Notes under the pieces: generated by a model
Seen by the model: only the letters and a program-made list of their open reading frames with translations
The model's database searches: none
Told to the model about the DNA's origin: nothing
Origin: an uncultured Carboxylicivirga sp.
Lineage (GTDB): Bacteria; Bacteroidota; Bacteroidia; Bacteroidales; Marinilabiliaceae
Reading direction: 5' to 3'
NCBI RefSeq assembly: GCF_963668385.1
Contig: NZ_OY764327.1
Span: forward strand, 5,584,724 to 5,648,723
Length of the DNA: 64,000 nt
Program-made: the position numbers and the translations under genes
Part shown: one piece after another, positions 9,335-19,300 of the stretch
Numbering within the stretch: the stretch's first letter is position 1
Layout of the letters: each line of letters starts with the position of its first letter

Positions 9335-9826
9335 TTACTTAAACCGATCGTCTGATCGTAACTTATCAACCTTAAGATTAGTTTGCCTATCGAGCCAACC
9401 CGCCTTGGTATTTTCGCGATTATCGAACTTGGCAAAGAAGGGTTTGATATCCAGCAGAGGAGTTCCATCAAGCACATCAATCATTTTAATATGAATAATG
9501 TTGTTTTCGACCGAAAGCAACTCTACTGTTGATAGTCCAATGGCATTAGGGCGTTTGGGCGATTTAGTTGCAAAAATACCATGCTCTACAGTATCCATAA
9601 ATGGTTTTACTTTAAGCTGGTACCCTTCTATTTTATGAAAATGATAAAACAAGGTAATGTGCGAAAACTCTTCCAAATCAAGTAATCCTTCGGCATACTC
9701 CGGAAAAACTTCTATACTTCCAACCACTTCTTTGGCAGCCATCGGCTGAATAGGCATGTTTGCAATATTGGTAAAAGGGGTATGAATAAGCCCAATAGGC
9801 TTCATTTCGATGCTTGATGTATTCAT
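9335..9826 (-). CDS. trmO: tRNA (N6-threonylcarbamoyladenosine(37)-N6)-methyltransferase TrmO (TsaA/YaeB family)
   Basis: A 163-residue protein that fits a single TsaA/YaeB beta-barrel domain. It opens with IGLIHTPF and has a GSIEVFPEYAEGLLDLE strand-loop. The family signature SPKRPNAIGLS is followed by VLDGTPLLDIKPF. TrmO uses SAM to methylate t6A37 in tRNAs that read ACY codons. It lacks the C-terminal extension found in E. coli TrmO, as do many bacterial and archaeal homologues. There is no co-directional neighbour closer than 243 bp. Two copies of a 12-bp palindrome lie upstream. Confidence 0.88.
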   Translation of the reverse strand: MNTSSIEMKPIGLIHTPFTNIANMPIQPMAAKEVVGSIEVFPEYAEGLLDLEEFSHITLFYHFHKIEGYQLKVKPFMDTVEHGIFATKSPKRPNAIGLSTVELLSVENNIIHIKMIDVLDGTPLLDIKPFFAKFDNRENTKAGWLDRQTNLKVDKLRSDDRFK

Positions 9827-9987
9827 AGATTAAAATTTAGGGTACAAAACAGGATTTATTGCCGAAAGGAATGACAATTTAATAAAACTGCGTAATACTT
9901 TGTAAAAGGAGATAGAGATTATTTAAAAAACTTGCATCAATAATTGCAAACAGCACATCTGAAGGCCCTATTGTTATTGACATACAG

Positions 9988-10021
9988 AGATGCGCATCTT
10001 TTTTCATTCTGATGCGCATCT
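9988..10021. repeat. Paired palindromes GATGCGCATC upstream of trmO
   Basis: AGATGCGCATCT (9988-9999) is a perfect 12-bp palindrome. GATGCGCATCT recurs at 10011-10021, 23 bp further on. Each copy is itself symmetric, so this could be a pair of protein-binding sites or a hairpin. On the minus strand no T-run follows, which argues against a terminator. Confidence 0.6.
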
Positions 10022-10069
10022 AATTTAATCACCCCTTTTAAGGTTAGCTTTACGTCGATTTAATGAACA

Positions 10070-10726
10070 TCAGGCAAAATCAAAAATACGATCCAGACTG
10101 ATGGTATTGACTCTATTTTTTAATGGTTGTTTGGCAACCGATACCATAGCACGTGCCACCGCAGAAGCTTCTATACCCCGATACTTTTTTAAACCGGGAA
10201 TAATTTTTACAACAGCATTCACCATCGAAATTCCTATTTCTTCTCTTCTTCGACGATTTTGGCGTTTACCTAACAAACCACTGGGTTGAAAAACAGTTAT
10301 GTTTTCGAATTCTAAAGACCGAACGGCTTCTTCTAGTTGGCCTTTGATGCGCAGGTAAAAAGCTTTTGATTGAGCATTGGCCGACATGGACGAAACCAAA
10401 ACATATTGCTTTACTTCATTTTGAGCAGCTAATTTGGCAAACTCGTATTGATAGGTGTAATCAACCTTATATTGTTGTTCCTTGCCTCCGGCCTGTTTTA
10501 ACGTTGTTCCCATGGCCGAAAACAAAACGTCGCCCGTTATATCCCTTTCAACTTCTTTCAATTGATCAAAATTGCAGATGTATTCTTTTAACTTAGGATG
10601 AGAGTAATTAATTGATCTGCGAACAAATATTTTCACTTCAGAAAATGTCTCATCGTTCAATAATTGTTTTACCAAATACGAACCAACCAAACCTGTTGCA
10701 CCAATAACGATTGCTGTTTTTGCCAT
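10070..10726 (-). CDS. NAD(P)-binding atypical SDR (TIP30/HTATIP2-like oxidoreductase)
   Basis: A 218-residue Rossmann protein. It opens with GATGLVGSYLVKQL (the GxxGxxG dinucleotide motif) and has VSSMSANAQSKAFYLRIKGQLE, an S-x(n)-YxxxK-like arrangement of atypical SDRs. PSGLLGKR follows the active site. It resembles TIP30/HTATIP2-type and NmrA-like proteins, which are often redox sensors rather than catalysts; the substrate is unknown. It has no signal peptide and stands alone on the minus strand between trmO and the export operon, 103 bp from the latter. Confidence 0.78.
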   Translation of the reverse strand: MAKTAIVIGATGLVGSYLVKQLLNDETFSEVKIFVRRSINYSHPKLKEYICNFDQLKEVERDITGDVLFSAMGTTLKQAGGKEQQYKVDYTYQYEFAKLAAQNEVKQYVLVSSMSANAQSKAFYLRIKGQLEEAVRSLEFENITVFQPSGLLGKRQNRRRREEIGISMVNAVVKIIPGLKKYRGIEASAVARAMVSVAKQPLKNRVNTISLDRIFDFA

Positions 10727-10829
10727 AAAAAAGTAATTATATTCTCATCATAAGATTCGATTTCTATTCAACTCAATGTCCAATTGTTAATCGACAAATT
10801 GATTCATCGAAAATTAAGCCATAGCAACG

Positions 10830-12260
10830 TTAGTTTCCGCTCTGAAAAATAGGAATACCTGCTGCATAACCCACTCCTACAATCGAAACATTGTATTTAG
10901 CCAATAAGGATATCATTTTCAAGCGAGCATCAATCAGATAGTTTTCGCGGGCATTAACCACAAACAACGAACTCTCTCCCGACTCAAATCGCTGCTTTTC
11001 GGCATCGAGCATACGATTATAATTCTTCACTACATCGGCATACAAGTCAACCTGCTCCGATAAAGTAATTTGGGTATTATAGTATTTAAGCAATTTATTT
11101 TGCAAGTTTAATAACTTAGCACTCTGCTTTAATTCGGCATCCTGTAATTTAAGCTTAGCTTGCTGATAGGCACCCCTCTCCTCGCGTAAAAACAAAGGCA
11201 TGCTAAAATTAAACCCCCATTTATAATTATTGATTGAATAACTTTGAAAGACATTGCCTCCATTAGGTTCGTTCAAAAAATTATAATTGAGGTTCAGATT
11301 AGGCTTAAAACTTTCGCGCTTCAGCTTACGATCTACCTCTAACGATGCCAACCTATAATCCATCAATTGCATCTCGGGATGCGAAAAGCCCAATTCATTA
11401 ACCAGGTTATTGATTGAATCAGCAGAAATAACCGGTGCTTTATCGGCAACAGTGTATATTGGCGGATGTATTTCTTCACTAATATTTAATGGTACACCAT
11501 TTTCGAACCAAAGATAATTGGATAGCTCAAGGGTAACATTATCGTACTTAAGCTTTGCTTCCTTCATATTTAACTGCCTGTTCTGAACTACAATATGAGC
11601 TTCTAAGGTATCAATAGCAGAACGATCGCCAAACTCATGACTTCCTTTAATGGCACGTAAGCGAATTTGTGCCAGCTCAACCGCTTCGTTATACACTTGC
11701 AATTCGTTATATGCTGTCACCCAGTCCCAGTATTTCTTCACGGCATCGAAATACAGGCTCAGCATCATCTTTTCCTGTTCGGCTTTAGTCGATTCGGCAT
11801 ACAGTTTGGCCTGTTTTAGTTCAGCTCTGCGCTTATCAATAACCAAACCCTTACCTACCGGAACCGAAATACCAGCATACCAAAGGCCATCGTCAGGTAC
11901 ACGATTCTGTGGGTTCAGGTTATACCCTCTGTTTTGATCATATCCTGTTTTTAGCTCAATACCGTACCAGGTAGGTACTTTTAAACCAGTACCCAACAGA
12001 CTGTAATACTCCTTATCATCGTAATATTTCTGATCGAGCCCGGCAAACAGGTATGGATCGAAATTACCACGGGCTTTGCGTATCTCACTAGCGCCCTGCT
12101 TCACAACCAACTGGCTTTGAATGCTCACAGGATGATATTGCTCGACATACCAAAGCAATTGTTGTAAAGTAAAAACCGTAGTGTCAGTTTGCGCCTTCAG
12201 CCACAAGCTATTATACACTATTAATACTGCTAATACGATTTGTTTGCGGGTCATATTCAA
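10830..12260 (-). CDS. TolC-family outer membrane channel of a type I export operon
   Basis: A 476-residue protein with a signal peptide (cleavage near residue 23, LKAQ). The remainder has the long amphipathic helices and repeat symmetry of TolC-type efflux proteins, including AKLYAESTKAEQEKMM and the late MLDAEKQRFESGESSLFVVNARE segment. It is the third gene of an ABC-HlyD-TolC set, starting 3 bp after the HlyD stop. It would form the outer-membrane exit duct for whatever the ABC/HlyD pair exports. No substrate gene with a recognisable C-terminal or double-glycine signal is visible nearby. Confidence 0.85.
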   Translation of the reverse strand: MNMTRKQIVLAVLIVYNSLWLKAQTDTTVFTLQQLLWYVEQYHPVSIQSQLVVKQGASEIRKARGNFDPYLFAGLDQKYYDDKEYYSLLGTGLKVPTWYGIELKTGYDQNRGYNLNPQNRVPDDGLWYAGISVPVGKGLVIDKRRAELKQAKLYAESTKAEQEKMMLSLYFDAVKKYWDWVTAYNELQVYNEAVELAQIRLRAIKGSHEFGDRSAIDTLEAHIVVQNRQLNMKEAKLKYDNVTLELSNYLWFENGVPLNISEEIHPPIYTVADKAPVISADSINNLVNELGFSHPEMQLMDYRLASLEVDRKLKRESFKPNLNLNYNFLNEPNGGNVFQSYSINNYKWGFNFSMPLFLREERGAYQQAKLKLQDAELKQSAKLLNLQNKLLKYYNTQITLSEQVDLYADVVKNYNRMLDAEKQRFESGESSLFVVNARENYLIDARLKMISLLAKYNVSIVGVGYAAGIPIFQSGN

Positions 12261-12263
12261 ATC

Positions 12264-13625
12264 TTATTTCTTCTTTTTTGCTGATGCATCTTTTTTATCC
12301 TGAACGGTATAGTAATCAGGTGGAAAACCGTTCATCTGACGCCATATCTCATACCATACCGGAACATCTTTCAATAAAGCAATACCATCGGCCCCTGCTC
12401 CAATACGCAATTGCTCGGGCCAGGCTGGTTCATCTTTATCCTGCTCGACCAAAATTCGGTATTTACCATTATCGCTGATAAAATTATCGATGGCAAAAAC
12501 CTTACCTCCAAAAGTACCAAAAGATATGTTAGGCCAGCCACTAAATACAATAGATGGCCATCCATCAAACATAAAACGCACCTGATCGCCCACATGAAGC
12601 AAAGGTAAATCTATGGGATCGACATACATCTCAACTGCCAATTCAAAATCGGCAGGCATAATACTAACCAACGGATCGCCTTCTTTGATGGTTTCACCAA
12701 TACCGCTGCGTATAGTTTTGGTAATGTAGCCATCCTGAGGTGCAGTAACATAATAGTTACCAGTACGAACCGAATAGTTCATATATTGGTTTTGCATCTT
12801 ACTTAAAGTAGCTTCAGCATCATATAATGCCGACATAGCTGAGTATTTATCAGATTCTGATTTACTCAATTTCTCGCGATACTGGTTGCGAATTGATGAT
12901 AATTCAACCTTGTAATTAATCAGGTTATTTCTGCTGGTCAACAACTTATTTTCAGCACTAACCATCTTTGCCTGAGTCTCCTGCATTTTCAACTTACGCG
13001 ATTCTAATTCTGTAAGCGAATTCAAACCATCGGCATACAATTTTTGCGTTCTCTCGTACTGACGTTGAGCAATATCGTAATTGGTTTTGCTGGCCTCGTA
13101 CTCAATACTGTCCGACTCAATCTTCAACCCTGCCTGTTTAACGTAATTTTGTGTTTGCTCCATTTTCAAACGTTGGGTTTGCGATAAAGCTCTAATCTGC
13201 TCATCCAATGCCTTTACCTTCTCCATATAACTCTGTACCGCCATCTCTTTGGCTTCAATCTGATGCTGAGTACGGCTTAGCAATTCCGGATCCATATATT
13301 CGGCCTTGGTCTCAGACAAAAACAATATGGTATCTCCGCGTTTCACAAAATCACCTTCCTGAATAAACCAACTTTCTATTCGTCCACCAATAATGGAGTG
13401 GATGGTTTGTGGACGTTGATCAGGTTTAAGAGCAGTTACATACCCGGTTGAACGAATATTCTGCGTCCATGGTAAAAACATAGATAAAATAAGCACAAAG
13501 AAAAACAGGTACAACAAACGTGTAAATAATTTACCTGCCATATAATTTTTAACCAAAGTAAACGACTTCAACTTGTTCTTATCAATTTTTGAAGCCACTT
13601 CTATATTTTGAGATATATTCAGCAT
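12264..13625 (-). CDS. HlyD-family membrane fusion protein of a type I export operon
   Basis: A 453-residue protein with one N-terminal transmembrane helix (about 36-55) after a cytoplasmic start. A lipoyl-like half follows (GGRIESWFIQEGDFVKRGD), then a long coiled coil (about 100-260, with QTQRLKMEQ and REKLSKSESD). The second lipoyl half has APQDGYITKTI and GETIKEGDPL, and a beta-barrel domain completes the protein. This is the HlyD/EmrA layout that bridges an inner-membrane ABC exporter and TolC. The C-terminus ends in a run of lysines. It is packed 3 bp from both neighbours, so all three genes are one operon. Confidence 0.88.
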   Translation of the reverse strand: MLNISQNIEVASKIDKNKLKSFTLVKNYMAGKLFTRLLYLFFFVLILSMFLPWTQNIRSTGYVTALKPDQRPQTIHSIIGGRIESWFIQEGDFVKRGDTILFLSETKAEYMDPELLSRTQHQIEAKEMAVQSYMEKVKALDEQIRALSQTQRLKMEQTQNYVKQAGLKIESDSIEYEASKTNYDIAQRQYERTQKLYADGLNSLTELESRKLKMQETQAKMVSAENKLLTSRNNLINYKVELSSIRNQYREKLSKSESDKYSAMSALYDAEATLSKMQNQYMNYSVRTGNYYVTAPQDGYITKTIRSGIGETIKEGDPLVSIMPADFELAVEMYVDPIDLPLLHVGDQVRFMFDGWPSIVFSGWPNISFGTFGGKVFAIDNFISDNGKYRILVEQDKDEPAWPEQLRIGAGADGIALLKDVPVWYEIWRQMNGFPPDYYTVQDKKDASAKKKK

Positions 13626-13628
13626 AGT

Positions 13629-15350
13629 TTATTTTGTTTGAAAAACGTTTTTATACCAACCCAGATGTTTCATTTTCTGATGAGTACCATCAGCAATCAA
13701 TTCACCGGCGTTTAAAACCAAAACCCGGTTAAACATATCGGCAACAGCCGGATTATTGGATGTAACAATGACGGTTGATTTCAAGCTCAATAAATAGGTA
13801 ATAAACTGTTCGCGATCTGTTTCATTCAAATGATTAATTAAATCACCCAAAAGAATTAATCTACTATCGCCCACAATACTACGGGCCATTATTATTTTCA
13901 ATCGGACACTCTTGGGAATATTCTTACCTTCTGCAATCAATACTGTATCATACCCCTCTTCTAACGAATCAACATATGTATTAAATCCCATAATGGCAGC
14001 CACCTTTTCTACATCAATCTTTGAAAATCCGGATTTACCCAAGGTAATGTTTTCAAAAATCGAACCTGCAAAAATCTCTTCTTTTGAAAAACACGAAGCA
14101 ATTTCGGATCGTAACTCATTATTCTTCCAGTTTTTCAGCGAAACCTGATTGAATAAAATATTTCCGGTATAACTATCATACATACCACCAAGATGCTTCA
14201 ATAACATTGATTTACCCGAACCATTAAATCCAGCCAAACAAATCTTCTCACCCGGCTTAATAGTTAAATTCAAATCTTTCAACACTTCGTTGGTTGAATC
14301 TTTGGTAAAAGAGTAACTTAAATTTTCAATATCAATATGAAATCCTTCTGATTTTGATAAATCAATATCTTCACCCAAATCACAATCCAAAGGCATATCT
14401 GTTATCGATCCCATCTTTTCAACAGAAGTAAGCACATCATAAACAGTTTCGATAAGTGTCATCAGTTTTTCAACAGATGTAACAATCATCAATATAATAA
14501 TTTCGGCTGCCACAAACTGGCCAATATTCATCTGCTGGTTAATTACCAATAAACCTCCAACAATTAATAGCCCGGCAATCATTATCACCTTAAAACTAAT
14601 CAAATTAATAAGCTGAATAACCAGAATTCGGAAGTGACTTTTACGATATTTTAGATAACCAAAAACAGATTCATCTGTTTTTTCCAATGGCAGGTTAGAA
14701 CTTGCTGCCATTTTAAATGTATCCTGAGCTCTTGCCAGCTCCTGCAACCAATGAGCTACCTTATATTTGTAAGTTGATTCCTTTAAGCTGGTTAGCAAAC
14801 CATTCTTAGCCGTATACCTGAATATTACGAATACAATTACCAATAATACAGCACTATACAAAATAAAGTAGGAATGATAAATAGATAATAAGATCATCCC
14901 GAACAGAACCTGAAGAATAGCTGAAGAAAAATCAAGCAATATTTTAGATAATCCTTTTTGAATTGTCAAGGTATCAAAAAAACGATTCATCAATTCAGGA
15001 GCATAATGTCCGTCTAAAGCACTCAGCTTGATACGCGGAATACGAAAGGCAAAATCAAAGGCTGAACGAGCAAACAGTTTCTGTTGTATATTTTCTGAAA
15101 TACTCATCTGCATTACCTGCATTACTCCATTAAGTATTACTCCTAACACCACAATGGTAACCAATACAATCCATGAAGTAGAAACCTGGCCTCCTGTTAT
15201 CAGATTAATTATTGCTTGTACTCCCAATGGAAGTGATAAGGAAACCAGACCATTAAAAATAGCATATATATAAATACTGAAAATATCTTGTTTATCTACT
15301 TTCAGCATCTTAATAAAACGCCTAAATGGCAATTTAACGTTGTATTCCAT
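13629..15350 (-). CDS. ABC exporter (fused membrane and ATPase domains) with degenerate ATPase motifs
   Basis: A 573-residue half-transporter: six-helix exporter domain (about 25-310), then a nucleotide-binding domain. There is no N-terminal C39 peptidase. Walker A is intact (GFNGSGKS, 374-381). At the expected ABC signature the sequence is NIPKSVRLK (477-485) instead of LSGGQ. Walker B reads LILLGDL (498-504) without the normal Asp-Glu pair. The switch region reads TSNN (530-533) with no His. ATP hydrolysis by a standard mechanism is therefore doubtful. I recall similarly altered motifs in related Bacteroidota proteins, so this may be a subfamily trait rather than decay. It is first in the ABC-HlyD-TolC operon. 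Confidence 0.85.
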   Translation of the reverse strand: MEYNVKLPFRRFIKMLKVDKQDIFSIYIYAIFNGLVSLSLPLGVQAIINLITGGQVSTSWIVLVTIVVLGVILNGVMQVMQMSISENIQQKLFARSAFDFAFRIPRIKLSALDGHYAPELMNRFFDTLTIQKGLSKILLDFSSAILQVLFGMILLSIYHSYFILYSAVLLVIVFVIFRYTAKNGLLTSLKESTYKYKVAHWLQELARAQDTFKMAASSNLPLEKTDESVFGYLKYRKSHFRILVIQLINLISFKVIMIAGLLIVGGLLVINQQMNIGQFVAAEIIILMIVTSVEKLMTLIETVYDVLTSVEKMGSITDMPLDCDLGEDIDLSKSEGFHIDIENLSYSFTKDSTNEVLKDLNLTIKPGEKICLAGFNGSGKSMLLKHLGGMYDSYTGNILFNQVSLKNWKNNELRSEIASCFSKEEIFAGSIFENITLGKSGFSKIDVEKVAAIMGFNTYVDSLEEGYDTVLIAEGKNIPKSVRLKIIMARSIVGDSRLILLGDLINHLNETDREQFITYLLSLKSTVIVTSNNPAVADMFNRVLVLNAGELIADGTHQKMKHLGWYKNVFQTK

Positions 15351-15793
15351 AGTTTATAATTGTTTTCAATGTAGGTTCAACAAAACAAAGCCTTGATTAA
15401 ACAAATTTTATACCAAGATTTAACATATTTTCAAACCTAAAGTTCATAACAAAACTTAATGTTTTCGGGAAATGTTAGGTACTTCTATCTATTTTTTAAG
15501 CTTAAATACATTTCATAGATGCATTTACAAAAAAACACCCCACTGAATATTTTATGTCAATCCCAATAAAAGGTTAAAGTTGAAAACTATCCTCAACAAT
15601 AACAAAAGAACTTTTAACTATATTTAATAATGTCTTGTGCAAATACCCGAACCATTGTGTCGATAAAAACATAAAAACAGAATCGATAGAAACACTAAAC
15701 AGTTTTTAAAATAGTATGATTTAACAGGCATTTAACAACTCCACCAAACTTTTCCCTACCAGATGTGTTAACTTTGTAATCAGGTTTAATTTT
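15351..15793. other. Divergent intergenic region (443 bp), no gene seen
   Basis: It lies between the type I export operon (minus) and the metal-efflux operon (plus), so it must hold both promoters. It is A/T rich. A near-consensus element for the minus direction is present near 15400 (TTTG, then TA, three bases, TTTG). No convincing open frame, structured RNA or repeat was found. Confidence 0.5.
15769..15776 (+). promoter_or_regulatory. Minus-7 element ahead of the metal-efflux operon
   Basis: TAACTTTG matches TAnnTTTG 17 bp before the ATG of the HYC_CC_PP gene. No good TTG element is seen at the expected distance, which would fit a regulated promoter. Confidence 0.4.
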
Positions 15794-16168
15794 ATGATCC
15801 GAAAAATCGTACATATAATAATGGCATTGCTACTGCTGACTTCCACTATGGGATTTACAGTATCGAAACATTATTGTGGTGCGCATTTAATAGACGTAAG
15901 CATTAATAAGGAAGCTAAAAGCTGTTGTGGTGATGAAGGAATTTGTAAGTCCTGTCATAACGAAACCCATCATTTTCAAGTGGAGAATGATTTCAATATG
16001 GTAACAGATTTCCAATTAAATATTCCTTTTGTTTATGTAGCTCCAATAATATTTCTGTTATCTGATGTTATTGAGAAAGATACTGAAGATTTCGTTGAAA
16101 TTGTAGCTTCTCCACCACCGCCTGATCTAGGCATTCGCCTTTCTTTTCTTCAAAGTTATTTGAATTGA
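15794..16168 (+). CDS. HYC_CC_PP family small exported protein, metal-efflux associated
   Basis: A 124-residue protein with a hydrophobic signal or anchor (about 5-24). It carries all three parts of the family signature: HYCGAH near residue 31, the cysteine cluster CCGDEGICKSC with CHNETHH, and a late SPPPPD. Cys, His and Met are unusually concentrated, which suggests periplasmic metal binding. A second hydrophobic stretch (about 77-92) may be a membrane segment. Function is not established for the family. Its place directly ahead of a CusA-type pump suggests a copper or silver chaperone or sensor role. It is separated from cusA by 154 bp. Confidence 0.82.
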   Translation: MIRKIVHIIMALLLLTSTMGFTVSKHYCGAHLIDVSINKEAKSCCGDEGICKSCHNETHHFQVENDFNMVTDFQLNIPFVYVAPIIFLLSDVIEKDTEDFVEIVASPPPPDLGIRLSFLQSYLN

Positions 16169-16191
16169 TTCTCACTAGTTTATTAGTTTTT

Positions 16192-16207
16192 AGGCAGTAG
16201 GCAATAG
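16192..16207 (+). repeat. 16-bp repeat copy 1
   Basis: AGGCAGTAGGCAATAG. Related 16-mers occur at 21476-21491 and 41329-41344, each in an internal gap of an efflux operon. Confidence 0.5.
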
Positions 16208-16322
16208 ATTGTTATAACACATTGTTTATACACTTAAAATTAAGGCTTTATAATGAATTTACATGTTCTATTATTTGGTCCGTAGGTTAAAATCAATTCA
16301 ATAACCATGTTATCATTTTGAA

Positions 16323-19300
16323 ATGCTAAATAAAATTATCCGCTTTTTTCTGGAAAATAAGCTGGTAACATTCCTGGTATTAGTGGTATTTATCAGCTGG
16401 GGAATCATCACTTCCCCTTTTGGTTGGAATACGGGCTTTTTACCAAGCGATCCGGTACCCGTTGATGCCATTCCAGATATTGGCGAAAACCAGCAAATAG
16501 TTTATACAGAATGGCCCGGACGGTCACCACAGGATATTGACGATCAGATCTCATATCCACTAACATCGGCTCTTTTGGGTATGCCCGGCGTTAAAACCAT
16601 TCGAAGTAACTCCATCTTCGGATTATCCAGCATCTATATTATTTTCGATGAAGATGTTGAGTTTTATTGGAGTCGAACACGAATTTTAGAAAAGCTGAAT
16701 TCTTTACCATCCGGAACATTACCCGATGGAGTAGCACCGGCATTGGGGCCTGATGCCACTGCTTTAGGCCAGATTTACTGGTATACTTTGGAAGGACGTG
16801 ATGAGCAAGGCAATCCTGTGGGTGGTTGGGATCCGCAGGAATTAAGAACTGTGCAGGACTACTATGTAAGATATTCTTTATCATCTGCCGAAGGGGTTGC
16901 CGAAGTAGCTTCCATAGGTGGATTTATTAAAGAATATCAGGTGGATGTGGATCCGTTTGCCATGAAGGGTTACGACGTTAATCTGTCGCAAATAATTGCA
17001 GCTGTAAAAAACAGTAACCTCGATATTGGTGCACGGACTCTGGAGGTGAACAGGGCTGAGTACCTCGTACGAGCCATCGGTTACATTAAAAATATTGAAG
17101 ATCTTGAGAACAGTGTGGTAACCGTTAGAAATCATGTTCCGGTAAAATTAAAAGACGTTGCTAAAGTCAACCTCGGTCCTGCTAACCGACGTGGAGGATT
17201 GGATAAAGACGGTGTTGAAGCTGTTGGTGGTGTTGTGGTTGCCCGATATGGTGCCAACCCCATGAAAACCATCGACAACCTGAAAGAAAAGATAGCTGAG
17301 ATAGCTCCCGGCCTTCCTTCTAAAACATTAGACGATGGAACAATTTCGAAGGTAACTCTGGTTCCATTTTACGATCGTACGGGGTTAATCAAAGAAACAC
17401 TGGGCACATTGGAAGAAGCTATCAGCCTGGAATTACTCATCAGCATACTGGTTGTAATTGTATTGGTCTTCAACCTGAGAGCTTCCCTACTAATATCCAG
17501 CTTACTGCCGTTAGGTGTGCTCATCACATTTATAACCATGCGGCACTTTGGTGTTGATGCCAATATTGTAGCACTATCGGGTATTGCCATTGCCATTGGT
17601 GTAATGGTTGATGTGGGCGTTGTCTTTGTCGAAAACATTATAAGGCATCTTGATTTACCTGAAAACAAAGGGGCAAAGGGAAAACAACTCCGTCAGGTAA
17701 TTTACGTTGCCACAACAGAGGTAGCCGGAGCGGTTATCACTGCGCTGGCCACTACAATTATTAGTTTTTTACCGGTGTTTGCCATGGAGGCAGCCGAAGG
17801 TAAATTATTCAAGCCATTGGCTTACACCAAGTCGTTTACCATGCTTTCGGCTCTATTAATTGGATTGATTATCATTCCAAGTCTGGCAAATCTGATTTTT
17901 TCTTTAAGAACAGATAAGAAGAAACATAAAACATTTACCAACATTGCTTTAATAGGAGCCGGAGTTGTATTGGCTATTATTTCAGGTAATTTAATTGCCT
18001 TGGCTATTTCTGCCTATGGTATTAATGGCTTACTATCAGAAGTAAAACCTGCCATTTATGAGCGGTGGGGCAATTTTGCAAACATTGCCATCAGTTTGGT
18101 AGTAGTTGTCTTCTTCCTTACAAAAATTTGGATGCCATTAGGTGCCCAGAATTCTACATTTGCCAATTTCCTATTTGTGATATTAATTGTATCAGCCATT
18201 TTGGGCGTATTATCAATGGTTATTCGTTATTACGAAAGAATATTAGGTTGGTGCCTGAATCACATTGTCGCTTTCATTTCTCTTCCCATTACTATTATCC
18301 TATTCGGATTGATGGTGTGGCAAGGCTTTGGAAAGATATTTGGTTTTATGCCAAAGTTTATTCAAAACACCGGAGCATATACTTATTTGAATGAAGAATT
18401 TCCAGGCATTGGTAAAGAATTTATGCCAACACTCGACGAAGGTTCATTCTTGTTGATGCCAACAACCATGCCTCATTCAGGCATTGCTGAGAATCTGGAT
18501 GTAATTCGCTTGCTCGATCAAAGAGTTAGTTCCATCCCCGAAGTTGAGTCGGTAGTTGGTAAATGGGGACGTGTAAATTCAGCCCTCGACCCTGCTCCAA
18601 CTTCCATGTACGAAAATGTAATCAATTATAAATCGGAGTATATTCTTAACGATAAAGGACATCGTGAACGTTACAAGGTTGATAAGTACGAAAAATTTCT
18701 CTTGGATCTTCAACAATTGGGTAAAGACTCACAATACAGATACGATAAGGATACACATCAAATAGAATCATCCAATAATGATAAGTGGAAAAATGCTTCC
18801 TTATCAGAAAAAGAAGTAAAACGAATTGAGGCTAATATTGCTGATTACCTGATACCCGATATAAACGGTGAGTATTTCAGACAGTGGCGCGATGAAATAA
18901 AATCGCCCGATGATATCTGGAATGAAATCATATCAAAAAGTCAGATTCCGGGATTAACATCAGCGCCCAAGTTACAGCCTATTTCAACACGTTTGGTGAT
19001 GTTACAAACCGGAATGCGAGCCCCCATGGGAATTAAAGTCTTTGGGCCTAGTCTGGAAAGCATTGAACAAACGGGTTTGAAACTGGAGAGTCTTCTAAAA
19101 AATGTTGAAGGGGTAAATCCACAGTCGGTATTTGCCGATCGTGTAGTTGGTAAACCCTACCTTGAAATGAAGATAGATCGTGATGCCATTGCCCGATATG
19201 GCATGAGCATTAGTCAGCTTCAAATGGTGATAGGAAGTGCTATTGGCGGAATGCCGTTAACTAACACAGTAGAAGGTCGCGAACGTTATCCTGTTCGATT

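Noticed and set aside
13629-15350. The ABC protein as a bacteriocin-processing exporter with a C39 peptidase.
   Set aside because: The chain starts about 25 residues before the first helix, with no room for a peptidase domain.
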